Shown here piece by piece: positions 31,986 to 42,417 of a stretch of DNA of 64,000 nt (the stretch's first letter is position 1; each line of letters begins with the position of its first letter). The notes under the pieces were generated by a model. The model ran no database searches. It saw nothing but the letters and a program-made list of their open reading frames with translations, and was not told the origin of the DNA. The DNA is taken from contig PBNK01000004.1 of the NCBI GenBank assembly GCA_002723085.1, positions 39,072-103,071 of the forward strand, written 5' to 3'. A program made the translations under genes and the position numbers. Source of the DNA: Crocinitomicaceae bacterium (GTDB taxonomy: Bacteria > Bacteroidota > Bacteroidia > Flavobacteriales_D > Parvicellaceae).

Positions 31986-34526
31986 ATGCACCCCTGTATC
32001 AAATATTTAATTTCAACACTATTTATATTGGGGTTTTTGTCTTTTCATGGACAACACTTAAAGGGAATTATCACTAATTTAGAAGGTGAACCATTGCCTT
32101 TTGCAACTGTTTACATAAAAAATTCAACTTACGGAGTTGCAGCCAATAGTTATGGAGAATATTTTATTGAACTAGATAATGGTGAACATAATCTTGTATT
32201 TAGTTATGTTGGATATAAAACCATAGAAACTAAAATAAATATTACAAAACCAGCTCATTACTACAACATTCAACTTACTCCCTCATCTGAAGAATTAATG
32301 GAATTGGAAATAGTTTCAAATACTAAAAACAAAGCCAAAGAAATTATTAAAAATGTAAGGATTAACAAAAGTCAATTTAAAATTGGGGAGTTTAATTTTA
32401 GTTATAACCAATACACTAAAAACTCAATAGAGAAAAGACAAATCAAAACTATTTACAATGATAAAGACAGCAATTCTAAATTATCGTTAGACACTTCAAT
32501 AAATGTTAATTTCAACAACAACATTCTAAAGTTTATAGAAAGTTATTCAACAATATATTTTCAAAAACCAAATAATTATTATTGGGATTACTCTGGTTAT
32601 CATGATTTTGCTGACACTAAAAACAATCAATCATATACTGTAAGTTCAGATATGGGTTTTGGCGAATATAGTATTATTCCAGATTATGAAAACGAGGACG
32701 ATAGAGAATTACTAAACGAATTAATGGACATTAACATTAATTTATATAATAACAATATAGATTTACCTAATGTAACTGAAAAACCGATTATTTCTCCTAT
32801 TGCATTTAACGGTTTCATCTACTATAAATATGACTTAATAGGGTCTTTTTACGATAACAAAAATAAAATTTATAAAATAAAAATAACTCCACTCTTTAAA
32901 GGAGAACCACTATTTGAAGGATTATTATTTATTGAAGATAAAAACTTTAGAATAGCTTCATATGAGTTAAAAGTTCAAGGTCCAAAACTAAATTATGATG
33001 AATTTCATTTGATTGAAGACTTTCATATTGTAGAAAACAAATTTAATTTTTCCAAAAGAAAAGTTATTGACTATACTATAAAAGAGGGAAAGTATAAAGT
33101 TATTGGAAACATAAAAACAGAATTAAGTAAATACATAATAAATAATAATTTACCTGATTATTTTTCAAAAAATCAAATTAAAGTTTTTAGCGATAGTATT
33201 CAATTAAGAGACTCTAGTTTTTGGAACAATGTTCGTTCTATTGAGCTAAAAGAAAATGAACTCAACTACATTAACTACACTGATTCATTAAGAAATGAAT
33301 ATCAAAGTGAAAAATACTTGTTACAACAAGATAGCGCAATGAATGAAATAACACTAGGAAGATTAATATTTAGCGGCTTATTTCATAGAAACAGATACAA
33401 AGGAAATACCTTTTATTTAGAACCCATTGTAAGTCAATTTAATCTTTTTGGAATAGGAGGATATAGACATAGAATAGGCTGGCATTATGATAAAATATTC
33501 AACAATAAAAACAAACTTGAACTAAACAACGAAATAGATTATGGCTTTAGAAACAAAGATCCCAAAGGAAATTTAGAACTTGCTTTAAATTACTCAAAAA
33601 AAAGATTTTTAAGAACATTTGTTAGTATAGGTGATCGTTATTCTTTAATAAATAGATATGCATCAGTATCATCTTCATTTAGTAGAGGAAATTACGTAAG
33701 ATCTAGACATTTAAAACTAGCTCAAAGAGCTGAATTGTTTAATGGTCTATATGGTGAAATAAAATTAGAATACGCTATTAAAAGCCCACTTGTTGGACTT
33801 GATTTTGCCAGTTGGTCTATGGAAGTATTTGGCGAATTGAATAACCCTGAAGAATTTACAGAATATACCAAGTCAGAAATTAGACTTCAACTTACATGGA
33901 TCCCTTTTCAAAAGTACTATTTCAAAGGTCAACGAAAAATATCATTGGGATCAGATTTACCTACTGTTAATTTTATATATAGAAAAGGAATTCCTAACTT
34001 ATTTAACAGTGAAGTTGATTTTGACTTTATTGAACTTGGTGCCAATGATGAAATAAAAATACCTCAACTTGGCACATCAAAATGGAATGTTCAACTAGGT
34101 TCTTTTTTAAATAAAAAAAGTTTGCGTTTAATAGAGTGGAAATATTTTAGAGGTTCAGATCCTATCTTTTTTAGCAATCCATTAAGTTCATTTCAACTTC
34201 TTGGACCTACTTTAAGTACTCCTAATGAATTTTTAAGGGCCAATTATCTACACCATTTTGAAGGAAATATTTTAAATAAAATTCCTTTATTGCATTTATT
34301 GAAACTTCAACTTTCTGCAGGATCTGGTATAATATTAGTACCAGAAGACGACCTAGCTCATGCTGAAATATATTTTGGAATTAGCCGAAAGTTTAAAATT
34401 AGAAACCAAATTTTTAAACTTAATACCTTTGCGGTGACATCAGCCAATACTTTAGTTGGAGCTAATTATCAATTTAAATTTGGCATTAACATGTACGACC
34501 CATTTAACCAAAAATGGGATTATTAA
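31986..34526 (+). CDS. DUF5686 outer-membrane protein with CarboxypepD_reg-like N-terminal domain
   Basis: An 846-residue exported protein. After a signal peptide (LISTLFILGFLSFHGQ) comes a carboxypeptidase-regulatory-like repeat with GEPLPFATVYIKNSTYGV and GEHNLVFSYVGYKT (residues ~25-110). The large remainder has alternating aromatic strands and matches my memory of the DUF5686 family of Bacteroidota, probably an outer-membrane barrel. Function is unknown; the N-terminal repeat is shared with TonB-dependent receptors. It ends 0 bases from the convergent pepD stop. Confidence 0.8.
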   Translation: MHPCIKYLISTLFILGFLSFHGQHLKGIITNLEGEPLPFATVYIKNSTYGVAANSYGEYFIELDNGEHNLVFSYVGYKTIETKINITKPAHYYNIQLTPSSEELMELEIVSNTKNKAKEIIKNVRINKSQFKIGEFNFSYNQYTKNSIEKRQIKTIYNDKDSNSKLSLDTSINVNFNNNILKFIESYSTIYFQKPNNYYWDYSGYHDFADTKNNQSYTVSSDMGFGEYSIIPDYENEDDRELLNELMDININLYNNNIDLPNVTEKPIISPIAFNGFIYYKYDLIGSFYDNKNKIYKIKITPLFKGEPLFEGLLFIEDKNFRIASYELKVQGPKLNYDEFHLIEDFHIVENKFNFSKRKVIDYTIKEGKYKVIGNIKTELSKYIINNNLPDYFSKNQIKVFSDSIQLRDSSFWNNVRSIELKENELNYINYTDSLRNEYQSEKYLLQQDSAMNEITLGRLIFSGLFHRNRYKGNTFYLEPIVSQFNLFGIGGYRHRIGWHYDKIFNNKNKLELNNEIDYGFRNKDPKGNLELALNYSKKRFLRTFVSIGDRYSLINRYASVSSSFSRGNYVRSRHLKLAQRAELFNGLYGEIKLEYAIKSPLVGLDFASWSMEVFGELNNPEEFTEYTKSEIRLQLTWIPFQKYYFKGQRKISLGSDLPTVNFIYRKGIPNLFNSEVDFDFIELGANDEIKIPQLGTSKWNVQLGSFLNKKSLRLIEWKYFRGSDPIFFSNPLSSFQLLGPTLSTPNEFLRANYLHHFEGNILNKIPLLHLLKLQLSAGSGIILVPEDDLAHAEIYFGISRKFKIRNQIFKLNTFAVTSANTLVGANYQFKFGINMYDPFNQKWDY

Positions 34527-35969
34527 TTATTTCTCAGGAATTCTAATTAAAACTTCTAATAAAAAATTCCAAAACTTATCTACTGAACCTATATGTACTT
34601 TTTCATCTGGCGAATGAGGGTTTTTTATTGTTGGTCCAAAAGATATCATATCTAACCCTGGGTATCTTTCATTTAAAATACCACATTCTAATCCTGCATG
34701 ACAAGCTTGAACCCTTGGTTTTTCATTATACATTTTTTCATACAATGGCACCATTATTTCAAGAATTGGAGAATTAGGATTGGGAGCCCATCCAGGATAA
34801 GAACCCGTATGCTCTATTGTAGCACCAATCGTTTTTAATGCTGCTCCAACTGAATAGGCAACATCATATTTTGATGAATCTACAGAACTTCGCTGTAAGC
34901 TTTGAGTTAAAAATTTCCCATCTTTTACTACTACTCTAGCTAATGAAGAAGAAGTTTCAACTAAACCATCAATAGACTGACTCATTTTATAAACTCCATT
35001 ATAAATAGATGAAATAGAATCTACTACACAAAGTGAATCCTTATGCAACAAAGCGTTTTTTGGTAAATCAACTTTATGAATAGCAATTTCAAGTAACGGC
35101 TCTGTAATACTGTATTCGTTTTTAATATCAGTAATCATTTTTTTAGCTTCATCAAAGAATGAATCAGAATTTACAGCAATTACTGACATAGATTCTCTAG
35201 GAATTGCATTTCTTAAACTTCCGCCATCAATTTCAACTATTCGTAATCCATAAGAAAAAGCAACTCTATGAATTCTATTCATTATCTTATTTGCATTTCC
35301 TCTTTCCAAATGAATATCCATACCAGAATGTCCACCCTTAAGGCCTTTAACAGTTATTGAATATCCATTAAAAGATGAATCTAAAGATGATAAATCATAA
35401 ATAATTTCTGAATTTGTATCAATTCCTCCTGCACAACCTATGCTAAATTCATCGTCATCTTCAGTGTCTAAGTTTAAAAGAATTTTACCATTAAGTATTC
35501 CTTTTTCCAATTCAAATGCTCCTGTCATTCCTGTTTCTTCATCAATTGTAAAAAGGCCTTCAATTGCTGGGTGTTCAATATCCTTACTTGCCAATAAAGT
35601 CATTATTGCGGCTACACCCATTCCGTTATCAGCTCCTAATGTTGTTCCTTTTGCCGTAACCCAATCGCCATCAATATAACTTTCTATCCCTTGTGTTAAA
35701 AAATCAAAATCGGTATCCGAATTTTTTTGATGAACCATATCAAGATGACTTTGTAAAATCACTGTTTCTTTAGATTCCATTCCTTTAGTGGCAGGGTTCT
35801 TAATAATTACATTTCCTGCTTTATCAACATAAGTTTCAAGTGATAAACTTTCTCCAAAGTCTTTTATGAATTTAATTACTTTTTCTTCTTTTTTTGAAGG
35901 TCTAGGTACAGCATTTAAATTTTCAAAATTATTCCAAACTGCTGATGGAGAAAGGTCTCTTACATTCAT
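34527..35969 (-). CDS. pepD: Aminoacyl-histidine dipeptidase (M20 family)
   Basis: A 480-residue metallopeptidase that hydrolyses dipeptides such as Xaa-His. The M20 signature is intact: LQSHLDMVHQKN with zinc His/Asp, LGADNGMGVA with the bridging Asp, DEETGMTGA with the catalytic Glu pair, and the C-terminal AGLECGIL. The dimerisation domain contains GLKGGHSGMDI. Length agrees with E. coli PepD (485). It is cytosolic and forms a convergent pair with the DUF5686 gene with no spacer. Confidence 0.93.
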   Translation of the reverse strand: MNVRDLSPSAVWNNFENLNAVPRPSKKEEKVIKFIKDFGESLSLETYVDKAGNVIIKNPATKGMESKETVILQSHLDMVHQKNSDTDFDFLTQGIESYIDGDWVTAKGTTLGADNGMGVAAIMTLLASKDIEHPAIEGLFTIDEETGMTGAFELEKGILNGKILLNLDTEDDDEFSIGCAGGIDTNSEIIYDLSSLDSSFNGYSITVKGLKGGHSGMDIHLERGNANKIMNRIHRVAFSYGLRIVEIDGGSLRNAIPRESMSVIAVNSDSFFDEAKKMITDIKNEYSITEPLLEIAIHKVDLPKNALLHKDSLCVVDSISSIYNGVYKMSQSIDGLVETSSSLARVVVKDGKFLTQSLQRSSVDSSKYDVAYSVGAALKTIGATIEHTGSYPGWAPNPNSPILEIMVPLYEKMYNEKPRVQACHAGLECGILNERYPGLDMISFGPTIKNPHSPDEKVHIGSVDKFWNFLLEVLIRIPEK

Positions 35970-36071
35970 AAATCAATTTTTAACTGGTTTTATGGCAAAA
36001 ATAAACTACTAACTAGTTATTCCAATAATTGTTAGCAAATAGTTATGAAAGTTAATTTCGCCAAAGAATTC

Positions 36072-36740
36072 TTATTTAAAAAACCTTAAAAATGAAAATC
36101 CTAAAGAATTAAATTTATCACTTAAAGCAGAATACAATAAAAAAGAACCTAAACATCCTATGATACTCCCTGCTAAAACATCTATTAAAAAATGTTGAGA
36201 TAAATAAATTCTAGAAAAACCAGTTAAAATTGCAATTAATAAAATGGGAACTTGATAAAACTTATTTTTTACAAATAAAATAAAAATGCAACTTATGCTA
36301 AAAACAGTAGTTGTATGCCCACTAGGAAAAGACATGTAAGCATGAAGATCTACTACATCAATAAGATTCCATTGACCACTATTTATCAAGTCTTTAAAAA
36401 CAACACTAGGTCTTGGAAAATCAGGGAAACAAATTCTTTTTAGCACCTGAGTAAATAAAATTGGAATTAATAAAGAAACCATTGAAATCAATCCAAAACT
36501 TATTCTGTAAGAAAAAACGATTAATAAAAAAACCAAAACCATCAAGCCATCACCTAAGTAAGTAATGTTAAAAAAAAGAGTATCTAAAAATGAAGATGAA
36601 ATTGCATTTATAATTTTTGATATTTCCAAGTTTCCAACAAACAATAAAATAAACATTGAAAACAAGATGTAAATAGAAAAACCTAAAAAGAAATTTTTTT
36701 TTTGCTTAAAAATAAAATAGGTTTTATTCCAATATTTCAT
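36072..36740 (-). CDS. PAP2-family membrane phosphatase
   Basis: A 222-residue inner-membrane protein with about six helices. It has the three acid-phosphatase motifs: KRICFPDFPRPS (C1), SFPSGHTTTVF (C2) and SRIYLSQHFLIDVLAG (C3, catalytic His). Such proteins dephosphorylate undecaprenyl pyrophosphate, phosphatidate or lipid A. By itself the sequence does not tell which. It stands alone, divergent from the SulP gene. Confidence 0.9.
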   Translation of the reverse strand: MKYWNKTYFIFKQKKNFFLGFSIYILFSMFILLFVGNLEISKIINAISSSFLDTLFFNITYLGDGLMVLVFLLIVFSYRISFGLISMVSLLIPILFTQVLKRICFPDFPRPSVVFKDLINSGQWNLIDVVDLHAYMSFPSGHTTTVFSISCIFILFVKNKFYQVPILLIAILTGFSRIYLSQHFLIDVLAGSIIGCLGSFLLYSALSDKFNSLGFSFLRFFK

Positions 36741-36864
36741 TTCTTTAAATAATTAATTTATTAAAAACTAAATTGAAGATGCAATTATAGGTTGTTAAAA
36801 TTTATAATAGTAAATTTTAATATGTATTTTCACGAAACTATAAAAATTATTCTAGGTAATTACT

Positions 36865-38499
36865 ATGAATTTAAACTCAATAAAAAAATCAATTAAGGGA
36901 GACTTCACTGGAGGCTTAACCGCTGCAATTATAGCATTACCAATGGCATTGGCATTCGGTCTTCAAAGCGGACTTGGACCAGAATATGGATTATATACAG
37001 CAATTATACTTGCCATAATAGCTTCTTTAATTACTGGAACTAAAACATTAATTAGTGACCCTACTGGCCCTATGACCATTGTTGCTGCTACTATAATTGC
37101 TGGAGCTAACTTTTCTATAAACCCTGAAACTGCTTGGCCAAATATAATTGCCACTTTTGCCTTGGCAGGATTGTTTCAAATTGTTTTTGGATTAATTAAA
37201 GTGGCACAATATGTGAAATACATTTCCTATCCAGTACTATCGGGATTTATGGGTGGTATTGGTATAATAATTATTTTATTTCAGTGGCATTCATTTTTTG
37301 GAACAGAAAGACCTGGTGGAATTATCAACATAATAAGTGACCTTCACATCCCTTTGTTATCTCCAGATATAAGTTCACTCATTTTAGGAGGATCAACTCT
37401 TTCACTTATATATCTTATCCCACTCATTTCAAAAAAAATCCCCGCAGGTCTATTGGCATTAATCATAGGAACATGTATTTCTTTTCTTTTAGAACCAACA
37501 TTTGATACAATTGGTAAAATCCCCAATAACTTACCTGAATTTGAAGGGGCTAAACTTTTAAATTTTGATTTAGCAAATATATCTTCTGTAATTGTTGGAG
37601 CACTAACTCTAGCCGGTTTAGGGACAATTGATACTTTATTGACATCTGTTGTGGCTGATAACGTTACAAAAACTAAGCACAATGGGAATAGAGAATTAAT
37701 TGGTCAAGGATTAGGAAATTTTGTTTCATCTTTATTTGGCGGAATACCTGGAGCTGGTTCAACAACAGGGACAGTAGCTAACATCAAATCTAATGGCACT
37801 TCCAACATTAGTGGAATCATAAAAGGCTTAATTTTGTTAGTAGTATTGCTTGGCCTTGGTCAATATCTTCAAAAAGTTCCTATCCCTGTACTTTCAGCTC
37901 TTTTAATTTCAGTTGGAATTGGAATTATTGACTTCAAAGGAATGAAAAGGCTTATAAAAATTAAAAATAGTGACACATTAGTTCTTATTCTAGTAGTTGC
38001 TCTTACTGTTTTTGCAGACTTGTTAGTTGCTGTTGGAGTTGGCATGGTGCTTTCTTCTTTCTTTTTTATGCAACGAATGGGAGAATTGGTAGATCAACAA
38101 AGCAAACAAGGAAATCTTGCTGACATAGAAAAGAAATTAAAAATACCTGAAAAGATTAAAGATAAAATATACGACTTTGAATTAGATGGTCCATTATTCT
38201 ATGGATTTTCTGATCAGTTCAAGGAGCAAGCTGAAGCCATTAAAGATAAAGATGCTATAATTATTAATATGTCGCATGTGCCTTATATTGACGCCTCTGG
38301 AATTTACGTTCTTGAAGAAGTCATAACAAGTTTCAAGGATAAAAATATGGATGTTATTTTAGTTGGTGTTAAAGATCACATTTTTAAACAATTTGAAGAT
38401 TTGAAAGTAATTCCAAACACGCTTGCTGAAGAAAAAGCATATAATTCAATTAGGTCAGGATTAAAATATCTCAAAAATCAACTGGCAGACGAATTATAA
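36865..38499 (+). CDS. SulP (SLC26-type) inorganic anion transporter with STAS domain
   Basis: A 544-residue inner-membrane transporter. The first helices read TGGLTAAIIALPMALAFGLQSGLGPEYGL-like sequence typical of SulP proteins. GGIPGAGSTTGTVANIKSNG is the conserved loop near residue 295, and the cytoplasmic STAS domain occupies about residues 430-540 with NMSHVPYIDASGIYVLEE. Family members carry sulfate, bicarbonate or dicarboxylates, coupled to protons or sodium. No carbonic anhydrase or sulfur gene is adjacent, so the substrate is open. Confidence 0.93.
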   Translation: MNLNSIKKSIKGDFTGGLTAAIIALPMALAFGLQSGLGPEYGLYTAIILAIIASLITGTKTLISDPTGPMTIVAATIIAGANFSINPETAWPNIIATFALAGLFQIVFGLIKVAQYVKYISYPVLSGFMGGIGIIIILFQWHSFFGTERPGGIINIISDLHIPLLSPDISSLILGGSTLSLIYLIPLISKKIPAGLLALIIGTCISFLLEPTFDTIGKIPNNLPEFEGAKLLNFDLANISSVIVGALTLAGLGTIDTLLTSVVADNVTKTKHNGNRELIGQGLGNFVSSLFGGIPGAGSTTGTVANIKSNGTSNISGIIKGLILLVVLLGLGQYLQKVPIPVLSALLISVGIGIIDFKGMKRLIKIKNSDTLVLILVVALTVFADLLVAVGVGMVLSSFFFMQRMGELVDQQSKQGNLADIEKKLKIPEKIKDKIYDFELDGPLFYGFSDQFKEQAEAIKDKDAIIINMSHVPYIDASGIYVLEEVITSFKDKNMDVILVGVKDHIFKQFEDLKVIPNTLAEEKAYNSIRSGLKYLKNQLADEL

Positions 38500-38541
38500 A
38501 ATTATCCTTTAAAACAATAATCATTTTAATTTTTTTAGGGT

Positions 38542-38549
38542 TAGTTTTG
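38542..38549 (+). promoter_or_regulatory. Possible -7 box for pyrD
   Basis: TAGTTTTG matches TAnnTTTG and ends 7 bases before the pyrD ATG. No -33 TTG was found, and the leader would be almost absent, so this is weak. Confidence 0.25.
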
Positions 38550-38556
38550 CAACAAG

Positions 38557-39585
38557 ATGTATAAAATAATTATTAGGCCATTATTATTTAGTTTTGATGC
38601 AGAAAAAATTCATTATTTTTCTCTTAACATTTTAAGATTTTTTCTTAAAATATACCCTATAAGAAAAATTGTTACTAGCATTTACTCTTCTAAAAATAAA
38701 AAGCTTGAAAGGGAATTATTTGGCATTCGGTTCCCAAATCCAGTGGGTTTAGCAGCAGGCTTTGACAAAAATGGAAAATACATTAAAGAACTTTCTTGCT
38801 TTGGATTTGGATTTATTGAAATAGGAACTTTAACTCCCAAACCTCAACCAGGAAATCCTAAAAAACGGCTATTTAGACTAATTCAAGATCAAGCTATAAT
38901 CAATAGAATGGGCATTAATAATGAAGGAAGCAATGTTTGTGTTGATAGATTAAAAAAAAACAATCCAAACATTATTATTGGAGGAAATATTGGGAAAAAC
39001 ACATCAACTGAAAACAAAGATTCTGTAAAAGATTTCATAATAAACTTTAAAACCTTACATGCTTATGTTGATTATTTTGTAATTAATGTTAGCTGCCCAA
39101 ATGTTAACCACTTTAAAGAACTACAAGATCGGGAATTTTTAGAAGAACTTATCCCTAAATTGCATGAATACAATTCTGAGAAAGGAGTTGCTAAACCAAT
39201 TTTATTAAAAATAGCTCCTGATTTAAATGAAACACAATTAGACGAAACTATTGAAATCATAAAGTCATTAAAAATTGACGGAATTGTTGCTACTAACACC
39301 ACTACAACTAGAGAAAACTTAAAAACCAATAACAAAGTCTTAGATAAAATTGGAAATGGAGGACTTAGCGGACTTCCTCTCAAAGATAAATCTACAAAGG
39401 TGATTAAATACATTTATGAAAAATCCAATAAATCTATTCCAATTATAGGTGTTGGAGGAATAATAAATCCTGAAGATGCTATTGAAAAGTTAAATGCTGG
39501 AGCAAGTTTGGTTCAAATCTATACAGGATTTATATATAGTGGCCCTTCTCTTATAAAAAAAATAAACCGTTTAATTATTCAATAA
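38557..39585 (+). CDS. pyrD: Quinone-dependent dihydroorotate dehydrogenase (class 2)
   Basis: A 342-residue FMN enzyme of pyrimidine synthesis that passes electrons to membrane quinone. The N-terminal amphipathic extension (residues 1-45) marks class 2. [35 protein letters not shown] and VNVSCPN carry FMN and substrate contacts, and [11 protein letters not shown] and IPIIGVGGI are present. It converges on the nos gene with a single base between stops. Confidence 0.96.
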   Translation: MYKIIIRPLLFSFDAEKIHYFSLNILRFFLKIYPIRKIVTSIYSSKNKKLERELFGIRFPNPVGLAAGFDKNGKYIKELSCFGFGFIEIGTLTPKPQPGNPKKRLFRLIQDQAIINRMGINNEGSNVCVDRLKKNNPNIIIGGNIGKNTSTENKDSVKDFIINFKTLHAYVDYFVINVSCPNVNHFKELQDREFLEELIPKLHEYNSEKGVAKPILLKIAPDLNETQLDETIEIIKSLKIDGIVATNTTTTRENLKTNNKVLDKIGNGGLSGLPLKDKSTKVIKYIYEKSNKSIPIIGVGGIINPEDAIEKLNAGASLVQIYTGFIYSGPSLIKKINRLIIQ

Positions 39586-39586
39586 A

Positions 39587-40663
39587 TCAAATCCAAGGAT
39601 CTTTTAAATAAAAATAATTTGGGGAATTTTCAATGTCATTCATTTGAGTATGAAATACTTCCATTGTTGAACCTGAAATAGGTGGAACAATCCAGGACCA
39701 ATCTCCTGTTGCTTCACGCCCTTCTTTTTGTTCTTTCTTAACAAATTGCATATACTGCTTTGAGGCTGTATGGTGATCAACAATTTTAACTCCAGATTTT
39801 TTAAATGAATGTAGAACTGCAAAATTTAGCTCAATTAAAGCACGGTCTTTCCATAAACTATGCTTTGACTTAGTGTCTAAATTCATAAGTTTTGCTATTG
39901 GAAGCAACAAATTATATCTGTTTTCATCAGATAGATTTCGTGCGCCAATTTCTGTTCCCATATACCAACCATTGAATGGGGCTGCATTAAACTCAATACC
40001 ACCAACTTCAAGTTTCATATTAGAAATAATCGGAGTTGAATACCATTTTAAATTTAGTTCAGAAAAACTTTTAAATTTTGGATGCTCTATGGAGACTAAT
40101 TTTATAATATCAGTTGGAATATCTCTGAACACAGGGGGTTTAGAACCCACTTGTACAACAATTGGTAAAATATCAAAATTCCCCATTTTTGGTTTCCATC
40201 CAAGTTTGATGCATTCATTAGTAAAATTCAAATTTTTAGGGTCTCCAACAAAAGACCCGTCTTTTTTCTTATATCCTGCAAATGATAGCAACTGCGGATT
40301 CCAAATACGAATTTCAGATTTATGATGAAAAATAGTTATTGTCGACCTAATATTACCATTATTAGTAGCGTAATTAATATGTTCAAAAAGCGCTTCAAAA
40401 ACTGAATCAATTGAATTCACATTACGCATATCAAAAACATCCATGGATCTCCAAAACAATCTTCCAATGCATTTATTTGAATTTCTCCAAGCTACTTTTG
40501 CTCCATAGTCCAATTCAAAATCTAAAAGTTCATAGGTTCCATCTTTTTCTATTGATAATTTAACTTTTGACCATCTTTCTTCAAATAAATGATGTTTATT
40601 TAATTCTAAATAACACAGTTTCAAATAGGATTCTGCTTTATTTAAGAGAGATTTATTGCTCAT
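39587..40663 (-). CDS. nos: Bacterial nitric oxide synthase oxygenase
   Basis: A 358-residue haem/pterin enzyme that oxidises arginine to citrulline and NO. The haem-ligand cysteine is C65 in WRNSNKCIGRLFW. The arginine-binding glutamate is E238 in FNGWYMGTEIGARNL. WSWIVPPISGSTMEVFH near the C-terminus is the pterin/dimer region. The protein lacks the flavoprotein reductase half of animal NOS, as in the Bacillus enzyme, which has nearly the same length and very similar motifs. Electrons must come from a separate flavodoxin/ferredoxin system. It lies 101 bases downstream of a symporter gene on the same strand. NOS is best known in Firmicutes and Deinococcus, so transfer is possible. Confidence 0.95.
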   Translation of the reverse strand: MSNKSLLNKAESYLKLCYLELNKHHLFEERWSKVKLSIEKDGTYELLDFELDYGAKVAWRNSNKCIGRLFWRSMDVFDMRNVNSIDSVFEALFEHINYATNNGNIRSTITIFHHKSEIRIWNPQLLSFAGYKKKDGSFVGDPKNLNFTNECIKLGWKPKMGNFDILPIVVQVGSKPPVFRDIPTDIIKLVSIEHPKFKSFSELNLKWYSTPIISNMKLEVGGIEFNAAPFNGWYMGTEIGARNLSDENRYNLLLPIAKLMNLDTKSKHSLWKDRALIELNFAVLHSFKKSGVKIVDHHTASKQYMQFVKKEQKEGREATGDWSWIVPPISGSTMEVFHTQMNDIENSPNYFYLKDPWI

Positions 40664-40764
40664 TAATTATCAAAAATAATTTTTTACAATTTATAAATGA
40701 ATTTGTTTACTAATTAAATAGCATTTGAAATAAAGTAATCTTTCAAATAATTAGAATAATCTTA

Positions 40765-42264
40765 TTAAGAACTAAATTCTTGGTTTTTCTTACTAATTAA
40801 AAATAAAGCAATAAAAGATATGATCGCATTATAAATAATAAGTTCCGCTCCAAATTGATATTCACCAAACCAACTAATTAACTCTTTTTTATTTAAATAC
40901 CACAAAAAACCTAAAACAATGGGCACTAAAAAGCAAATAAAAGGAACTAGATTATCTTTTAAATTTCTCTTTGTAAGAATCCCAAAAAAGAAAAGACCAA
41001 TCAATGGGCCGTAAGTAAAACCTGCCAATGTAATTAAAGTCCAAATGGCTGCATCATCAGTAGTTCTTCTAAGTATTATTATAGTTAACACCAAAACTAA
41101 AGACATTACAATATGAACTAATTTTCTAATCTTTTTTTGTTCGGATTCATTTTTCTCTTCAATATTCATGAAATCAACAGAAAAAGAAGTAGTCAAAGAA
41201 GTTAAAGCCGAATCTGCACTGCTATATGCAGCTGCAATCAATCCCAATAAAAATAAAATTCCAACGGTTATTCCTAATTTTCCTGATTGAGCAATTTCTG
41301 CAAATAATAAATCTGTTCTTACAGGGTTCGAATCCAAAGCAATAGAACCTATTCCAGTTTGCTCATAATACATGTAAAGCAAAGATCCTAAGGCTAGGAA
41401 TATTAAATTAACAACAACTAAAACACCCGCAAATGAAACCATATTTAACTGCGCTAATTTTAAGTTTTTACAACTTAAATTCTTCTGCATCATATCTTGA
41501 TCTAATCCAGTCATGCCAATTGTAATGAACATTCCCCCTAAAAAATGTTTCCAAAAATAATTACCACTTAACCAGCTATCAAAATAAAAGATTTTAGAAT
41601 ATTTACTGTTGCTTATTCCTTCTATAAGACCCCCTTTATTTTCCATTTCTAATGCTTCCCCAATTAAATAAACAGTTACTAAAACAGAAGCTAGCATAAA
41701 AGCTGTTTGTAAGGTATCAGTCCAAATAATAGTTTTAATTCCTCCCCTATTTGTATATATCCAAATCAATAATACTGAAGTCAAAACAGTTATTTCAAAA
41801 GGAACACCTATATCATCAAACAAAATCAATTGCAATACGCTAGCCACTAATAATAACCTAATAGAAGCGCCAATAATTCTAGAAATTAAAAACAACAATG
41901 AACCCGTCTTATAGCTCCAAAAACCAAACCTACTTTTTAAATATCCATAAATGGAAGTAAGATTCATTTTATAATATATAGGCATTAAAACATAGGCAAC
42001 AACCAAATAACCTATTAAATAACCAAATACCAATTGCATGTAACTAAATTGCTTTGCTGTATTTCCAACATCACCTGGAATTGAAATAAATGTAATTCCT
42101 GAAAGAGAAGCACCAATCATTCCAAAAGCAACGATATACCAAGGAGATTTTCTGTCACCAAGAAAAAAGGAATCATTATCTGACTTTTTTGAAGTAAGTC
42201 TTGCAATGAGCAGCAATACAGCAAAATAAGCTAGTATAATTCCTATTATTAAATAAATAGACAT
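40765..42264 (-). CDS. Sodium:solute symporter (SSS family)
   Basis: A 499-residue inner-membrane protein with about 13 helices. Diagnostic segments are SFFLGDRKSPWYIVAFGMIGASLSG-like sequence near residue 30, GGIKTIIWTDTLQ near 185, and GLIAAAYSSADSALTSL near 365 (sodium-site serines). These place it in the solute:sodium symporter family (PutP/SGLT type). The substrate is not readable. It is directly upstream of nos on the same strand, so co-expression is possible; arginine transport would be an attractive but unsupported guess. Confidence 0.9.
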   Translation of the reverse strand: MSIYLIIGIILAYFAVLLLIARLTSKKSDNDSFFLGDRKSPWYIVAFGMIGASLSGITFISIPGDVGNTAKQFSYMQLVFGYLIGYLVVAYVLMPIYYKMNLTSIYGYLKSRFGFWSYKTGSLLFLISRIIGASIRLLLVASVLQLILFDDIGVPFEITVLTSVLLIWIYTNRGGIKTIIWTDTLQTAFMLASVLVTVYLIGEALEMENKGGLIEGISNSKYSKIFYFDSWLSGNYFWKHFLGGMFITIGMTGLDQDMMQKNLSCKNLKLAQLNMVSFAGVLVVVNLIFLALGSLLYMYYEQTGIGSIALDSNPVRTDLLFAEIAQSGKLGITVGILFLLGLIAAAYSSADSALTSLTTSFSVDFMNIEEKNESEQKKIRKLVHIVMSLVLVLTIIILRRTTDDAAIWTLITLAGFTYGPLIGLFFFGILTKRNLKDNLVPFICFLVPIVLGFLWYLNKKELISWFGEYQFGAELIIYNAIISFIALFLISKKNQEFSS

Positions 42265-42417
42265 GCTGCAAAATAAGTAGATACTTTAATAAGTTTATAA
42301 CTTATCTAAATACTTAATTCACGTTCAATTTTTAATATTTACATAAATTGAGTTTAAATTGTAAAATAAAGAGTAAGGAAACTTAACAAATAAACTCATG
42401 ATGATTACTTTAGTAAA

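Noticed and set aside
35440..35679. 79-codon plus-strand frame
   Set aside because: It lies antisense to the metal-binding region of pepD, which has all its catalytic motifs.
39873..40325. 150-codon plus-strand frame
   Set aside because: It is antisense to nos. The nos protein has complete family motifs, and this frame has none.
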